The notes under the pieces are model-generated. The model had not been told where the DNA came from, ran no database searches, and saw nothing but the letters and a program-made list of their open reading frames with translations. A DNA stretch of 64,000 nt from Raphanus sativus (lineage: Eukaryota > Streptophyta > Magnoliopsida > Brassicales > Brassicaceae). Positions within the stretch are counted from its first letter, which is position 1, and each line of letters opens with the position of its first letter. The DNA lies in NCBI RefSeq assembly GCF_000801105.2, contig NC_079519.1:8864668-8928667 (forward strand), written 5' to 3'. This document shows, one piece after another, positions 10,811 to 22,049 of this stretch. The translations under genes were made by a program, and so were the position numbers.

Positions 10811-12612
10811 GTACAGTCTAATGTGGTTTTATGATAAAAACATATGCTGCAGAATAATCAGAGCTGGTCCTTAGATTTTTGGAGTCCTATTCAAAAAAAT
10901 ATTTATTAATCATTTAATATATTTATAAATGTTACAAATAATTTTTTAGAAATTCATAATTTTGTAGTATTCCCTTTATAAATATCTAAGTTATAATATA
11001 AAATTCACCTAATATATTTCTATCATTTTTATTCACTTTTTATTTTAGAGTTAGTTTTTATAATTATTATACCTTAAATATAACTTAACTAAGCAAACAC
11101 TTACAATATTATTAATATCATTTTGTTTGTTAGTGTGTATAGGTGTGAGTATTTAATTTAACTCCAATTCCAAAATATGAGTAGATGCTGCCCAGGGTTA
11201 TAGAGATTATAGCATTAAGTTTGTCTTAGATTATTGTGTATTAGAGCATCTACGAAAGATACTTTATAACTTCAAATATGAAGTTTTTTGCTCTCTAAAA
11301 ATAAATTTCGAAATTTCAAATTTGAAATTTTGAGTAATGAAACTTCAAATATAGAGTGTCACCATCCAAAACATCAAATTTGAAGTTTTATTTTTCATTG
11401 TATTTTAGTCCTTACATTTACATATTATATTTGATTCTTAAATATTTTGTTCTTTAATCTTTTTAATATTTCAAAATTTTATAACTCATAAATATTTCAA
11501 ATTTGCTTTATAATTTTAATTTTTACAAATAAAAATAAATAAAAACTTTAAAAGAAGTTTTTTCCGAAACTAGATTTAGATAACAACAATATTAGAAAAT
11601 AAATTTAACAAATGCACTAATTGATCATATATGGAAGTATTACGAAAATAGATTTATAGAATAATGTAGCTTTTCTGTCACTTTAATAATATTTAATTAT
11701 GTATTTCTATGTGAAATTATATATTTTACTGTATCATTTTGTTAATTAATATTTCTATAATATTTTTATATATGTGCTATTTATTATAAATTTTTATGAA
11801 TTTAAATTAATTATCATAAATATAAGGACTATAATATAAAATATAAATTGTTTTAAAGTTAAATTTGAAGTTTGTTTTTGGAAAAGACTAGATTAAAACT
11901 TTAAAATAGAACACCAAAAACACTAAATTTTGTATAATTTCATTTTCAATAGGACACCAAAAATAACCCTATTCCACCAAATTTGGTGTAGAGTAGATAG
12001 TGTTACGCCAAATTTGATGTAATAATATTTTATATACATAATTTATTATGTTTCATTGAATAGTATAGTTCAGTTATTACTATTAATCAGTTTAAATTTG
12101 TAACTAAACATAAATATACTGTATTATTTATATATTTTAAATTATTTTTACATAATTAAAATGTTTTTATTTTATTTTAAATTAAGAAATCACTAATTTA
12201 TTATTATTATTTATGTTTAAAAAATAAAATATCATAGAATATTTATATTTTATTTTATTTTGAAATAAGAACTCACTAAATGATTATTATTATTTATTTT
12301 ATTTTAAAATATTGGTTATAATGTTTTAGTTAAGTTATATTTAATACTATTAAATTCACTAAACTTTAAAATATTTTTTTTATTTTATAATATAGTTAAA
12401 CCTGTATTACTAACTAATACAAATTTTATTAAAATAAATATATTGTTTTGTTATGTGCTTTTCATAATTAATGTTTTGTAAATTTTAATGTAGTATTTTA
12501 TATAAAATAAATACATGTATAATATTGTCAAATAAAAAATATAAATGTAAACAAATTTTATAAACATATAATTATGAAAATTTAATAAACATAATATCAA
12601 AGTATTAAATAT
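10811..12612. other. AT-rich intergenic DNA, possible MITE remnants
   Basis: Very AT-rich, with no coding frame that resembles a protein. A stretch from about 11225 ('gagcatctacgaaagat') to about 12030 contains several self-complementary 'caaatttgaag/cttcaaatttg' and 'ccaaatttggtg' motifs that look like a decayed non-autonomous DNA element. I cannot define its ends. Confidence 0.35.
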
Positions 12613-12885
12613 AGGGGAAATTTCATAAATACACTTTGTATAGTACCACAATTCATATTTACACTTAAAAGGAAGACATTTTTATAAATACCCTTCTCAT
12701 TAATAGCCAAATGACCAAATCACCCTTTGGCCTATCTCTTCAATCTTCATTCTTATCCTCGCACTCCTCTCGGGACTATGTATTTCTGTTGATTTTTCCC
12801 ACCGGAGATCAGCCGTAGGTCCGCCGTCTCTCTCTCACACGCCGGAGATCAGATGTTGAATCGTTCTCCTGTTCAACTTTCTCAG

Positions 12886-13188
12886 GGATGATTCGGTCAT
12901 CGATGCGAGGACCGTTGACGAGGCGCTAGCAAAGATGAGCGTTGGGGATAGCCTCCCCGTCGATCGCCACCCATAGAAGAGGCTCAAGGCTTCCTTTAAG
13001 GTTTATACTTACTAGTGTTTGATGTTTAATTGTAGGAGAATTGATTGGATTGATGTGTATTGATATAGGCTTATGAAGAAGCTGAGATGCCAAGGCTGAA
13101 AGAGGAGAAGCCAGGTCTTACGCACACTCAGTACAAGGACTTGATTTGGAAGATGTGGAAGAAGTCTCCTGATAATCCTCTTAACCAG
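12886..13188 (+). pseudogene. Captured fragment of a CCDC124-like coiled-coil gene
   Basis: Two exons with a retained GT-AG intron. Exon 12886-13000 encodes DDSVIDARTVDEALAKMSVG and onward to KRLKASFK, with one in-frame TAG near 12973. Exon 13069-13188 encodes AYEEAEMPRLKEEKPG, then YKDLIWKMWKKSPDNPLNQ. The LKEEKPGL...YKDLIWK.WKKSPDNP block is the conserved C-terminal part of the CCDC124 family (a ribosome-associated factor in eukaryotes). A following segment near 13322 ('gctgctgctgctgagtga') runs into a stop. The N-terminal half of the gene is absent. The retained intron shows capture from genomic DNA, not from mRNA. Confidence 0.75.
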
Positions 13189-13640
13189 GTTTAACTAATA
13201 TAACATTCAGCTCTGTATGCATCATATGTCTACTACATAGTTGATATTTTAGAGAAAGATAGAATAGGGATTGTTTGAAAACAATGGGGGGGGGGGGGAA
13301 GCTGAATGATATGCGTTGAACAGGCTGCTGCTGCTGAGTGAAATGCAACTCGTAACCAGAACAAAGAGAATGTCTCATGAGGGGAGAAGAGAGGATATGT
13401 CAAGTGTGAGACTTTTGTGTGAGGTGGTGCTTATGGCATATTTTGCCTGACATTGTTGCTTTTGTGTAAAAACTCTATATGATACTAACTTATAAGTAGT
13501 AGGTTAATGGATAATAGATACATCTTGAATACTGTCTTGTTACCTTCCTTTCCAGTGTACAAGAGAGATCAAAGCAAGGTCTCTAGAGTCTTGTTCACTG
13601 TTTGCATTTTATTGAGATGGAATTTTGCGTCTAGAGAAAT

Positions 13641-14526
13641 ATGCGTTGTCTTCAGTTTGAGTTGGATCCGAGTTGCTGTTTGATGTGTGATAAGAAGCAT
13701 AAGACGATTGAGAAGTGTATGGTTCATATGCATAAGTTCCATGGGTTCTTCATTCCTGACATCGAGTACTTGAAATATCCTAAAGGTTTTCTAACCTATG
13801 TTGGTTTAAAGGTAACACTTTAGTCATCATGTTCAGACAGTTAAAGATTTTTTGTCTCTCTTACAGGTCAAGAGGGACTTCATTTGTCTGTACTGCAATG
13901 AACTGTGCCATCCTTTCAGCAGTTTGGAAGCTGTTCGAAACCATATGGAAGCCAAGAGTCACTGCAAAGTGCATTACGGTGATGGTGGTGACGAAGAAGA
14001 TGCAGAGCTAGAAGAGTTCTATGACTACAGCAGCAGGTCTCTCTCTCTCTGTTCTTCTTCCTCTGTTTTAGTATCTTGTTTATCATAGAAACTGTTTGTT
14101 TATATTGAATGTGTGTGTTTTTGTATAGTTACACCAATGAAGGCGAAAACCAGATGTTGTAGCTGGTGAATCAGCTAATACGGTAGAGCTATTTGGTGGG
14201 TCTGAGCTTGTGATCACCAAGAGAGGGGAGAACAAAGTAACGTCCAGGACTCTTGGGTCTCGAGAGTTCATGCGTTACTACAAACAGAAGCCACCACCGT
14301 CTTCTCAGAAACGCATTGTCAACTCTTTAGCCATGAGGTTTGTTTTTGAGACCCATCAGAGATGATACTCTCTTTCTACTCTCTTTTCTTTAGAATCTGA
14401 TTTGTTGAATGGATGGTGAGGATGAAGGTGATGAGATAGATGAACAAAAGAGGAGCTAGGATGCATGTTAAGCTGGGAATGAAGAGCAACGTCATCAGAA
14501 ATCTGCCCAACAACGTTACGTATTAA
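13641..14526 (+). pseudogene. Captured 3' half of a REI1/ZNF622-like zinc-finger gene
   Basis: Four exons with GT-AG introns: about 13641-13811, 13867-14036, 14129-14337 and about 14404-14526. The encoded segments include CCLMCDKKHKTIEKCMVHMH and HGFFIPDIEYLKYPKG (C2H2 finger), FICLYCNELCHPFSSLEAVR with HMEAKSHC (second finger), an acidic EEDAELEEFYDYSS stretch, TLGSREFMRYYKQKP, and the family-typical end MKSNVIRNLPNNV before TAA. REI1/Reh1/ZNF622 proteins act in cytoplasmic 60S subunit maturation. The N-terminal fingers are absent, and the third exon has a frameshift near 14155 (gatgttgtagctgg), so no normal product is made. Confidence 0.85.
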
Positions 14527-14639
14527 TATATCTCCAAACTAGTCTGCTGTTTTTTTTTTTTTTTTTTGCTAAAAACTAGTCTGCTGTTTGGTTTCTGTAA
14601 CGCTGGTTTATGGATAAGCTTTGTATACGCTCGAAGCTC

Positions 14640-14760
14640 TCTTAAGCTTATGTATCCGACGTATCTGTCCTAATAGATCCACACAATCTTCTCCTCCCGG
14701 ATTTCATCTCAGCTCTAAACCACGCTCACGAGCTTGATCGTGACTGGCTTCTCGTTTCTT
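14640..14760 (+). pseudogene. Short captured coding fragment, unidentified
   Basis: One frame around 14672-14758 reads DPHNLLLPDFISALNHAHEL followed by DRDWLLVS. This is exon-like amid AT-rich DNA and faintly resembles plant glycosyltransferase-like proteins. No flanking exons are visible. Assignment is a guess. Confidence 0.3.
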
Positions 14761-14764
14761 AATA

Positions 14765-14894
14765 TATTATTAAAGTATAGTTTATTTATAAGAGTTTATA
14801 AAATCAGTTTATAAGACTTTATAAGGATTATAAATAATTTATAAATGTTTATAAACCATTTATGAAGATTTAGAATCATTTATAAACCTTTATC

Positions 14895-14960
<66 letters not shown>

Positions 14961-16735
14961 ATATATATAAATATTTATATAACTATTTATAAAGGCATAT
15001 AAAACCATTTATAAAATATTTATAAATTTATAAGAGCTTATAAAACCTTGTATCAACCTTGTATAAATCTATAAAGTTTATAAAACGCATATAAATATTT
15101 ATATTACTATTTATAAAGGTTTGTAAAACTATTACAAGAACATATAAGCTATTTATAAGAGTTTATACATTTATTTATAAGAGTTTATACATTTATTTAT
15201 AAGTGTTTATAAATTAATTTATAAATTATTTATAAGTGAGAAGATGAACTCTTATAAATGATTTAAATATCTGTAGTGTTCTTTTTTAATATCTTCTCTT
15301 GTTTTAATGTCAGTTGTAAACATTTTCGTTTTAAATAATGAAGATGATTATAATAAGGCCTCACCAGAAGAATGTTTCAGGTGGATTAGCACAACTTTTT
15401 CCCAGGTCACTTTCTTCTGCCTTTCTCCACTTAATACTCGAGAAAACTCACAAACATGTAAACACTAGTTATTAGAAACTGATAGTGACTAAACAAACAC
15501 AAAAGAAGCTTAATATATGAAAAAGTAGTACATTATCACCATTTATATGTTAATAAACAATTTATAAATGCTTATGAAAACGTTAAAGTTAATAAACAAT
15601 TTATAAGGTTTATATACGTTTACAAATCAATTTGAAAATCCCTAAATCATTCATAAGAATCTATAACCATTTATAAAGGCTTATAAAATAATTTATAAGA
15701 GTTTGTAAAATAATTTATAAGGGTTTACAAGAATATATAAATAATCAATAAGAGTTAATAACAGTCTATGAATCTTTTGTAAAGTTTATAAAAAATAGTT
15801 TATAAAGTTTGTAAATCATTTTTAAATGTTTATAAATTATTTGTAAGAGTATATAAACAATTTATAAAGGCTTATAAAGAAGTTTATAAAGTCTATAAAC
15901 AGTTTCTAAATGTTTTATAAAAGAAATCAGTTAGAAGGTCTTTAAATCATTTATAAGAGTTCATAACCATTGAGAAATGCTTATAAGACAATTTATAAGG
16001 TTTGTAAAATATTTTATAAAGTTATATAAATAATTTATAAGAGTTTATAAAACATTTATAAAGTTCATAAAAGTTTTTAGAAAGTTTAGAAACTATTTAC
16101 AACGGCTTATTAATCATTTATAAAGGGTCTATAAACCTTTTATAAAAGGTATGTAAACAATTTGTTTCTTCATGCCTCTATAAAGTCCATAAATCATTCA
16201 TAAAAATACATCATTTGGTATGATCTGTCTTTCAATCTATTTATGTATTCTTGGATGGATTAATTGTGTTTGCAAGAAGGAAGTATCTATAATGATTAAT
16301 AAATTATTTATGTGTGTTTATACAGATTTATAAAACCAATCATATGAATATACAAAAACAGTTTTGTATATAAACCATTTATTATAGTTTATAAAAAATT
16401 ATGAACCATTATTTATAAATTTTATAAAGTCATCTGTAAAGTTTATAAAAACACTTCAAAATATTTATAAAACTATTTATAAGGGTTTATAAAGTTTATA
16501 AAGGGTTTAAATGAATTTATAAAAAATAATATGAGATATTTAAGGGTTAATAAAAGGTTTTAATGGGTTTTGAAGAGTTTATATAGAGTTTATAAAAAAT
16601 TACAAAGGTCTATAAAACCATATAAATATTTACATAACTATTTATAAAGGTTTGTAAACCTATTTAAAAGGGTTCATAAAACTATTTACAAAACTTTAAG
16701 CTATTTATAAAAGTTTATACATTTATTTATAAATA
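14765..16735. repeat. TTTATAA-rich degenerate minisatellite (~2 kb)
   Basis: Built almost entirely of variants of 'agtttataaaccatttataa' with roughly 20-24 bp spacing, plus a (TA)n microsatellite at about 14905-14970. A short non-repetitive island at about 15240-15530 contains an exon-like frame (SPEECFRWISTTFS) followed by a GT. It lies at the centre of the putative Pack-MULE, between the two inward-facing groups of captured fragments. Confidence 0.8.
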
Positions 16736-16740
16736 TTTGA

Positions 16741-17460
16741 GACTGACATCCTGATTCTCTTCGGACATCCTGATTCTCCTTTCTCGGATTTGAGACTGTA
16801 CACGAGAGAGTGTCTGCATACATTTCAAAGTGTTTGCTGCTTGACGTTTAACAACAGATCCTTCCATCAATGACTTAAGCCTGACCAAACCCCTCATCGC
16901 CCGTATTGCTCTTTTTGCATGTACCAAGCAAGACAAAGTTACACACCACAAAAAAAAACAGAACAGTAAAACAACTGAAAGATCCAGGAACCAAAGAACA
17001 TACCAAATAGGCTCTGAATATAGTCTGAATCAAGATAGCAGCCGCTTCTTCGTTTGACTTTCCAGCAAACCGAGTAGGTGCAGCACGAGGACGAACCACC
17101 TCAGGAGGAGCAGAAGATGATGAAGATGGGACTAGAGGAACACCAGTGGTCGTAGCATTCACAGCATCTGTAGAAGGAGGGGAAAGATTGATGTTTCGTT
17201 CAACAACCACTTCAGCTACTCTCACCTCAAGTGGAGGTGGAGGAGGAGAATGTCTGGCGTTATCCAACAGGGGAGGAAGGATAAAGATCACACCATTTGG
17301 GCTCTCGGGATCTGTGCTTCGACTTCTGAAAAAAACATCAAACAACAGAAATGTCAAGAAACACAATAATATAAAATATGAATTAGCACAAAGTTTTCAT
17401 TACCTTTGAATCTGGGCTGAATGCTTTCTTGACGCTAAAAAACCATTTTGCTTTCTTGTC
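16741..17460 (-). pseudogene. Captured 5' part of an IQD (IQ67-domain) calmodulin-binding gene
   Basis: Minus strand. The exon 1 segment at 17404 to about 17460 reads KAKWFFSVKKAFSPDSK before a GT donor. Exon 2 at 17004-17325 encodes a Pro/Ser-rich stretch, then FAGKSNEEAAAILIQTIFRA, the first IQ motif of the IQ67 domain. Exon 3 at 16741 to about 16918 encodes AIRAMRGLVRLKSLMEGS, VKRQAANTLKCMQTLSRVQS and QIRERRIRMSEENQ. IQD proteins are plant calmodulin-binding scaffolds. The exon 1 start codon is not evident, the AG acceptor before exon 3 appears lost (TG), and the sequence runs into the minisatellite right after MSEENQ. Confidence 0.85.
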
Positions 17461-17619
17461 CGTCTCTCCACCGTCCTTTGTGTGATCCCTTCACATAGAT
17501 TAAATAAAACAAAAGGTTATTTCAAAAGAAAACTTAAATCTAGTAGTAGTGATCTCTAACACATTCCTCCTGAGTCCTGAGCCAACACAGGAAAGACACT
17601 AAGCTTAAGTCAGTAAGAA

Positions 17620-17850
17620 GATTACTGCAACAGACAGTAGTCTTTCCCAATGCTGCGCCTCCAGCAACACCTAACCAATCAAAAATCAAGCCACAGAATA
17701 TCAGATCAACACTATTCAGCCAAGTAAAAAAGCTGAACTGACCTATTACAAAAGGCTGTCTCTGGATCTCTCCTGATGCTTGGTGGAAGGTAAGGCCCCT
17801 CCACTTTGAGCTTCTCCAAAAGCGAATCAAGGCTCGTCACCACCGTCAAT
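17620..17850 (-). pseudogene. Captured fragment of a uridine-kinase-like gene (P-loop exon)
   Basis: Minus strand. A segment near 17743-17840 ends in QPFVIG before a GT donor. After an intron, about 17623-17671 reads VAGGAALGKTTVC, which matches the QPFVIG(V)xGGxxSGKTTVC P-loop of plant uridine kinase/UPRT-like proteins (family knowledge) with Leu replacing the usual Ser before GKT. Only the nucleotide-binding loop is captured. The identification rests on this short motif and its exon junction. Confidence 0.6.
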
Positions 17851-18050
17851 GGAGGAGAAAGTGAGAGATCGTCTTTTTCCTCCCGAGCTTCTTCGTCGGA
17901 GAACTCGCCAGCACCGTAAAATCCGCCGGAGCACTCAGCCAGAGCCGTTAAATCCGCCGGACAATTCGTCCGCTCCGATCACCGTCGAATTCAAAATCAA
18001 CCCGGAGAACTCTCGGATCTGGAATTGGGGAAGAAAGAGAGTAATTTAGA
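17851..18050. other. GC-richer fragment inside the Pack-MULE, possibly captured 5' leader
   Basis: Rich in 'ccgccgga' motifs and open on the plus strand (17849-18049), but the composition reads like a 5' leader of the captured minus-strand kinase fragment. No protein family is recognised in either direction. Confidence 0.3.
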
Positions 18051-18165
18051 TTTAGTTATTCAGGGGTATAGTGGTATTTTGTCTACTAAAATTTTAAAGG
18101 TAAAGTTGGTTAAGGTAAAAATGAAAAGTGGTAGTAGGAATGTGGTAGTTTAGACAATTTCCCTA

Positions 18166-19227
18166 AACCTAATTGATTTTATTAATGAACTTAATAAACT
18201 TAAGGAATTCCTAAACTTAATGATTTATTAAATTTAATAAATTAATTAAAATTAATAATTTACTAAACTTAACAAATTTAATAAATTTATAAATCTTACT
18301 AAAATTATTAAACTTATTACACCTATTAATAAAATTAATAAACTTCATAATTTATGAAAATTAAATATATAAATTTAATTATTAAACATATAAATAAAAT
18401 TATTAAACTTAAATAAATTAATAAATGAATAATTTATTAAATTCAATAAATATAATAACATAATATTTTTTTTAAATAATAAAATTAATAATTGATAAAA
18501 CTTAATCAAATTAATAATCTTAATAAACTTAATTATTTATTAAAATTAATAAAATTATTAAACTTATTAAACTTAATAAATTTATTAAACTTAATAAAAT
18601 TATTAAACTTATTAAACTTAATAAATTTATTAAACTTAATAAAATTTATAAACTTAATAATTTATTAAACATAATAAATTAATTAAACTTCATAAATTTA
18701 TTAAAATTAATAAATTTAGAAACATAATAAACATGATGATTTATTGAACTTAATAAATTTTTAAAACTTAACTTAATAAACTTAATAAACTTAATAACTT
18801 ATTTAAATATATAAATTTATTGGTTTTATTAATTTTAAGTTTAATAAGTGTAATAATTTTAATAAGTTTAACAAATTTTGTAAATTTATTAAATTAGTAA
18901 ATTATTAATTTTAGTTAATTTATTAAATTCAATAAATTATTAAGTTTATGAAGTTCATTAATAAAATCAATTAGGTTTATTAATCTTAATAAATCATTTT
19001 TTGAAAAAATCATTAAATTTATTAAGTTTGATAAATTACGGATTGATCCTATTAACTTAAATTTAGATCAATTTAATCCGACTGTGATGTTGGTACCATA
19101 TTAACATAAACTTCGTATATGTGGCATGTATTAACATAAACTTCGTGTAGCTATTGACACATTCTAATACATCAGATGGTTTCCACCATATTAGTGTAAA
19201 CGTCGTATAGCTAGGAAACTTTTTTCC
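18166..19227. mobile_element. Foldback MULE-like element, unit A copy (left end missing)
   Basis: A long-inverted-repeat element whose right arm (about 18815-19227) is the reverse complement of its left arm. The complete outer part of the left arm is found in unit B at 42483-42626 plus 43194 onward. The arms are about 410 bp, and the AT-rich core is made of 'ttattaaacttaataaa' tandem units (about 18550-18650). The right end is 'ctaggaaacttttttcc', followed by TTAGAAATA (19228-19236). The same 9 bp precede the left end in unit B, so this is a 9-bp target duplication as made by Mutator-like elements. The left end here is lost at the Pack-MULE junction. No coding capacity. Confidence 0.8.
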
Positions 19228-19236
19228 TTAGAAATA

Positions 19237-20100
19237 CGATGTGGAGAACCACAAGGGACCAAGTAGATTAAAGTTATGAATGAAGAAATGGGAAGGAGAA
19301 CCAAGACTACACTTACGAGGCTGGTCAGCACTAAAGTCAATTATAATTGATCTTGTGTATGACTGATGAATTGTAGCCTTTAAAAAAAAAAGAAAAACAG
19401 AAAAAAAATCTTTTAACAACAACGATATATACTTAATCGATTTTTTCTTTTTGATCAATACTTAATCGATTAAACAGTGTAAGGCCAATACAAGAGAAAT
19501 GAACCAACCAAATAGGTGGTGAATCAAAATAAATTGAATATTTCTTGAATTGGTAACACCTGTCTTGAAAAGAATAACAGCCGCCTTTGTTTGCACGAGG
19601 TAAAACCTTATTCATTTTGTATCTCTATATAACGGTTTGTTTGTTTTTTATAACCTTTTGCCTCTTATTGTATGTATTTGTTGTTCATTTTTTTTTTCTG
19701 GAATAAAAAAATTAAAATGTATTTATTTCTTTTAATATTTAGTTTGTTTAACGGTTGCGGTTAACAAAAAGGGTTTTGGGTGTGTTTGTCATCGGGATTG
19801 ATGAATGAAAACCCACAAAAATTAAAGACGACGCCATTAAAGGAGAGAACAAAAAGCTTAAAACGATGTCATAAAAACATAAAAGTTTTGGTTGTGTTTT
19901 GTGTTTGTCATCGGGATTTGATGAATCAAAAGCAACAATAACGACGAAGCTAAAGCATAGTATTGATAAAAAAAAAAAAAAACCTACAGATAGATCAAGT
20001 CATAACAATAAGTCTGGAGAAAAAGATGAACAGATCAAATGTCACTTTCTGTCATCATTATTTAAGGTAAAAAAGAGAGAGAAGGGACGAGATGAAACTC
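19237..20100. other. Upstream segment with local repeats; no gene called
   Basis: Also found at 40325-40894 (first ~570 bp only) and from 43929. It contains a locally duplicated 'gtttgtcatcgggat' block (about 19786 and 19906) and poly-A tracts. A 60-codon minus frame (19433-19615) is shared by all three copies, but no family is recognised. Confidence 0.5.
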
Positions 20101-20107
20101 AATCACC

Positions 20108-20553
20108 TTACGCGGCGATTCCCATACCGGCACCTCCTGTACCCGGATCGTTGTTACCTCCGTCGCCACCTGCACCGGGATGGTTGCCTCCGTGCCCACC
20201 ACCACCACGACAGTACTTCTTCATCATCAGGAACTTGTTACGTTTTTTCCTCCGCCCTCCTCTACTCCTACGATTCTTCTGTTTCTTACACAGCTTCATC
20301 AACTTCGAGCGCTGCATCCACTTCCTCTGACGTCCGGTCATCCACTTCCTCTGACGTCCGGTCATCCTCTTCCTCTGACGTCCGGTCTTCCTTCGCGCGG
20401 CCAGGAACGCAAACACCATAGCCGCCTTCTTGCTGGTTTCATGTACAGGGATAAAATAAAAATATATAAATCAATGCATTCACTTTTACGAAGAAAGAGA
20501 TCAGAACAGACAAAATAAACCATCACCCCTTACTTGTTTTTCTTGGACGCCAT
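20108..20553 (-). CDS. Small basic, glycine-rich protein gene, two exons (copy A)
   Basis: Join of exon 1 (20534-20553, ATG GCG TCC AAG...) and exon 2 (20108-20432), with a GT-AG intron (donor GTAAGG, acceptor AAACCAG) that keeps the frame. The product is about 114 residues. It starts MASKKNNKKAAMVFAFLAAR, then has three tandem GRQRK(R/W)MT units encoded by a 24-bp DNA repeat, a Lys/Arg-rich middle (KLCKKQKNRRSRGGRRKKRN) and a Gly/Asn/Pro-rich tail. The charge is very high, which suggests nucleic-acid or nucleolar association (inference). A TATAAA at 20661-20666 and a CT-rich leader lie upstream. Plus-strand frames overlap it (20092-20421, 20180-20518), but the spliced minus model has better promoter and splice support. 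No family recognised. Confidence 0.55.
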
Positions 20554-20603
20554 TGTTTCCGTTCGAGAGTGAGCTAGAGGGAGAGAGAGATCTTTTGCTT
20601 TTC

Positions 20604-20666
20604 CTTTTTTTTTCCTTTTTTTTTCCTTTTTTTTTCCTTTTAGAGAAATAGCAGCAACAATTTATA
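20604..20666 (-). promoter_or_regulatory. Promoter/leader of the small basic-protein gene (copy A)
   Basis: TATAAA on the minus strand at 20661-20666 is followed by a homopurine/homopyrimidine tract ('cctttttttt' repeated about four times on plus). In copy B the tract differs by single bases, so it is slippage-prone. Confidence 0.4.
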
Positions 20667-20881
20667 GATAGACATAGGTGCGCAGATAGTACTGGTATAG
20701 GTACCGTCGATTTAATATTCAACGGCCAAGATATATTTTTGGGACCCACTCTCACTGCCTTCTCCTCCAAGTTTTTACCCTGGTTCGGTAATTCAATAAT
20801 TATCACATTTTTTAACCGCCCTCTTCTTTTTCTTTTACGTTCCACACACACTCATAAAAAGTAGCTCTTTTCTTAGTTAAC

Positions 20882-22049
20882 ATTTTAATTTTTTACCTTA
20901 TTTAGATTATTCTTTCCTTATGCAATTGGATTGTTAATTCTTTTTTTCTTAATTATGTTATGAATTCAAAAATGTTTTATTTAATTAATGAGCTACAAGT
21001 TAACAAACTACTAATGAACTTTTATGAGTATTTACTTGTTCTTCTGTTGATCTCAACAAAATATTTTTGTTCATTTTGTATTTATGAACCTTTTTACCTC
21101 TTATTAACTTGTTTTTGTGGATAGCTTTTGATAAATTCAGATTATGCATTAGTTTGAATAAATTTGGATTATATATACATTATCATCATATACGAACATA
21201 TATGTTGTCTTCAATTCATGTGTAAGATGATGGTAGGGATACATACTATATAAACAAACCATATCACACAAAATCTTAAACAAACGCATCACTTAGTGTG
21301 CCTTCTTTGAGCATCAAAATGTTCCAAATATTGTTACATCATATTATGTACACTAATATTTAAACACTAAGATTTCAATGTCTTAAATAACTGAACCTGT
21401 AATAAACGACTAGTTAACTAGCACAAACAAATTCATTGCAAACTATATTTCCCAATTTGAAACCAAGAAAAGTTTTTTATACTAGTTTAACCAACTGAAA
21501 CCAAGATTTCAAATATAGACCCTAAGATATAATCGGTGCCTAAGGCGGTAGCCTTTTTCATTATATAATGAACACGGCTTTGGACAGGCATCAGAAAAGA
21601 AAATCACGGAATAATCAAATACCTAAAATTCTGCTAAAAAAAATTATTAGCACCAAAGATAAGACTAAAGACGTAATATAACTGTAAAGCGAAGATGCTA
21701 CAAAGTATATGAGATGCTCGCGATTCAAACAAATAGGTAGTTATAAGAAACGTCGACGCATAGTGGCTTAGCATACGAACTAAGGGTATATGTAACTCAA
21801 TGAAGAGTTTGAAAGCTCTTGAGACCTAATTGGATAAAAAAAAATTCTTTGAGAGAAATTATTTGAGACCAATTTCCTGTTGGACGGACTGAATCAAATC
21901 GAACAAGATTGTCAAAAGCAAAATCTTATTTATTAACTTCAAAAACTGAATACTATAAGTCTTAGCTCTGTTTATACAATGAAAGATTTGAAGCTAGAAA
22001 CCAATTTGAATTAGGAAAGATAACTGATACTTAGAAAAGTAAAATTTAT
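20882..22049. other. Intergenic, no gene recognised (copy A)
   Basis: AT-rich sequence between the divergence-side flank of the small gene and the expansin pseudogene. No exon, RNA gene or transposon end is recognised. Confidence 0.4.

Larger units (their letters stand above)
12614..18165. mobile_element. Probable Pack-MULE (Mutator-like element carrying host gene fragments)
   Basis: The left end reads 'ggggaaatttcataaatac...taccacaattcatatttac'. The reverse complement of the right end reads 'gggaaattgtctaaactaccac...ccacttttcatttttacc'. Both match the general form of crucifer MULE termini (family knowledge) and are imperfect inverted repeats of each other over about 60-100 bp. Inside are intron-containing fragments of at least four unrelated genes: two on plus at the left, two on minus at the right, all pointing inward to an AT-rich minisatellite. 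No transposase is visible. No matching 9-10 bp target duplication is seen: the left flank is ttaaatata, and the right flank abuts a truncated foldback element, so one flank was probably rearranged. An alternative is two adjacent MULE ends rather than one element. Confidence 0.65.

Noticed and set aside
12451..12651. 66-codon minus ORF in AT-rich DNA
   Set aside because: Composition (Tyr/Ile/Leu/Phe) is that expected from AT-rich noise, and it crosses the Pack-MULE boundary.
14905..14970. (TA)n run as a functional matrix-attachment or origin site
   Set aside because: A simple microsatellite inside a minisatellite. Nothing in the sequence supports a specific role.
19433..19615. 60-codon minus ORF repeated at 40490-40690 and 44071-44253
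   Set aside because: Conserved only because the DNA is duplicated. The end changes by frameshift in the middle copy, and no family or good splice model was found.
20092..20518. Overlapping plus-strand ORFs of 109 and 112 codons (also at 44729-45155)
   Set aside because: They are the complement of the basic/glycine-rich frame. The minus model has a TATA box, ATG and an in-frame GT-AG intron.
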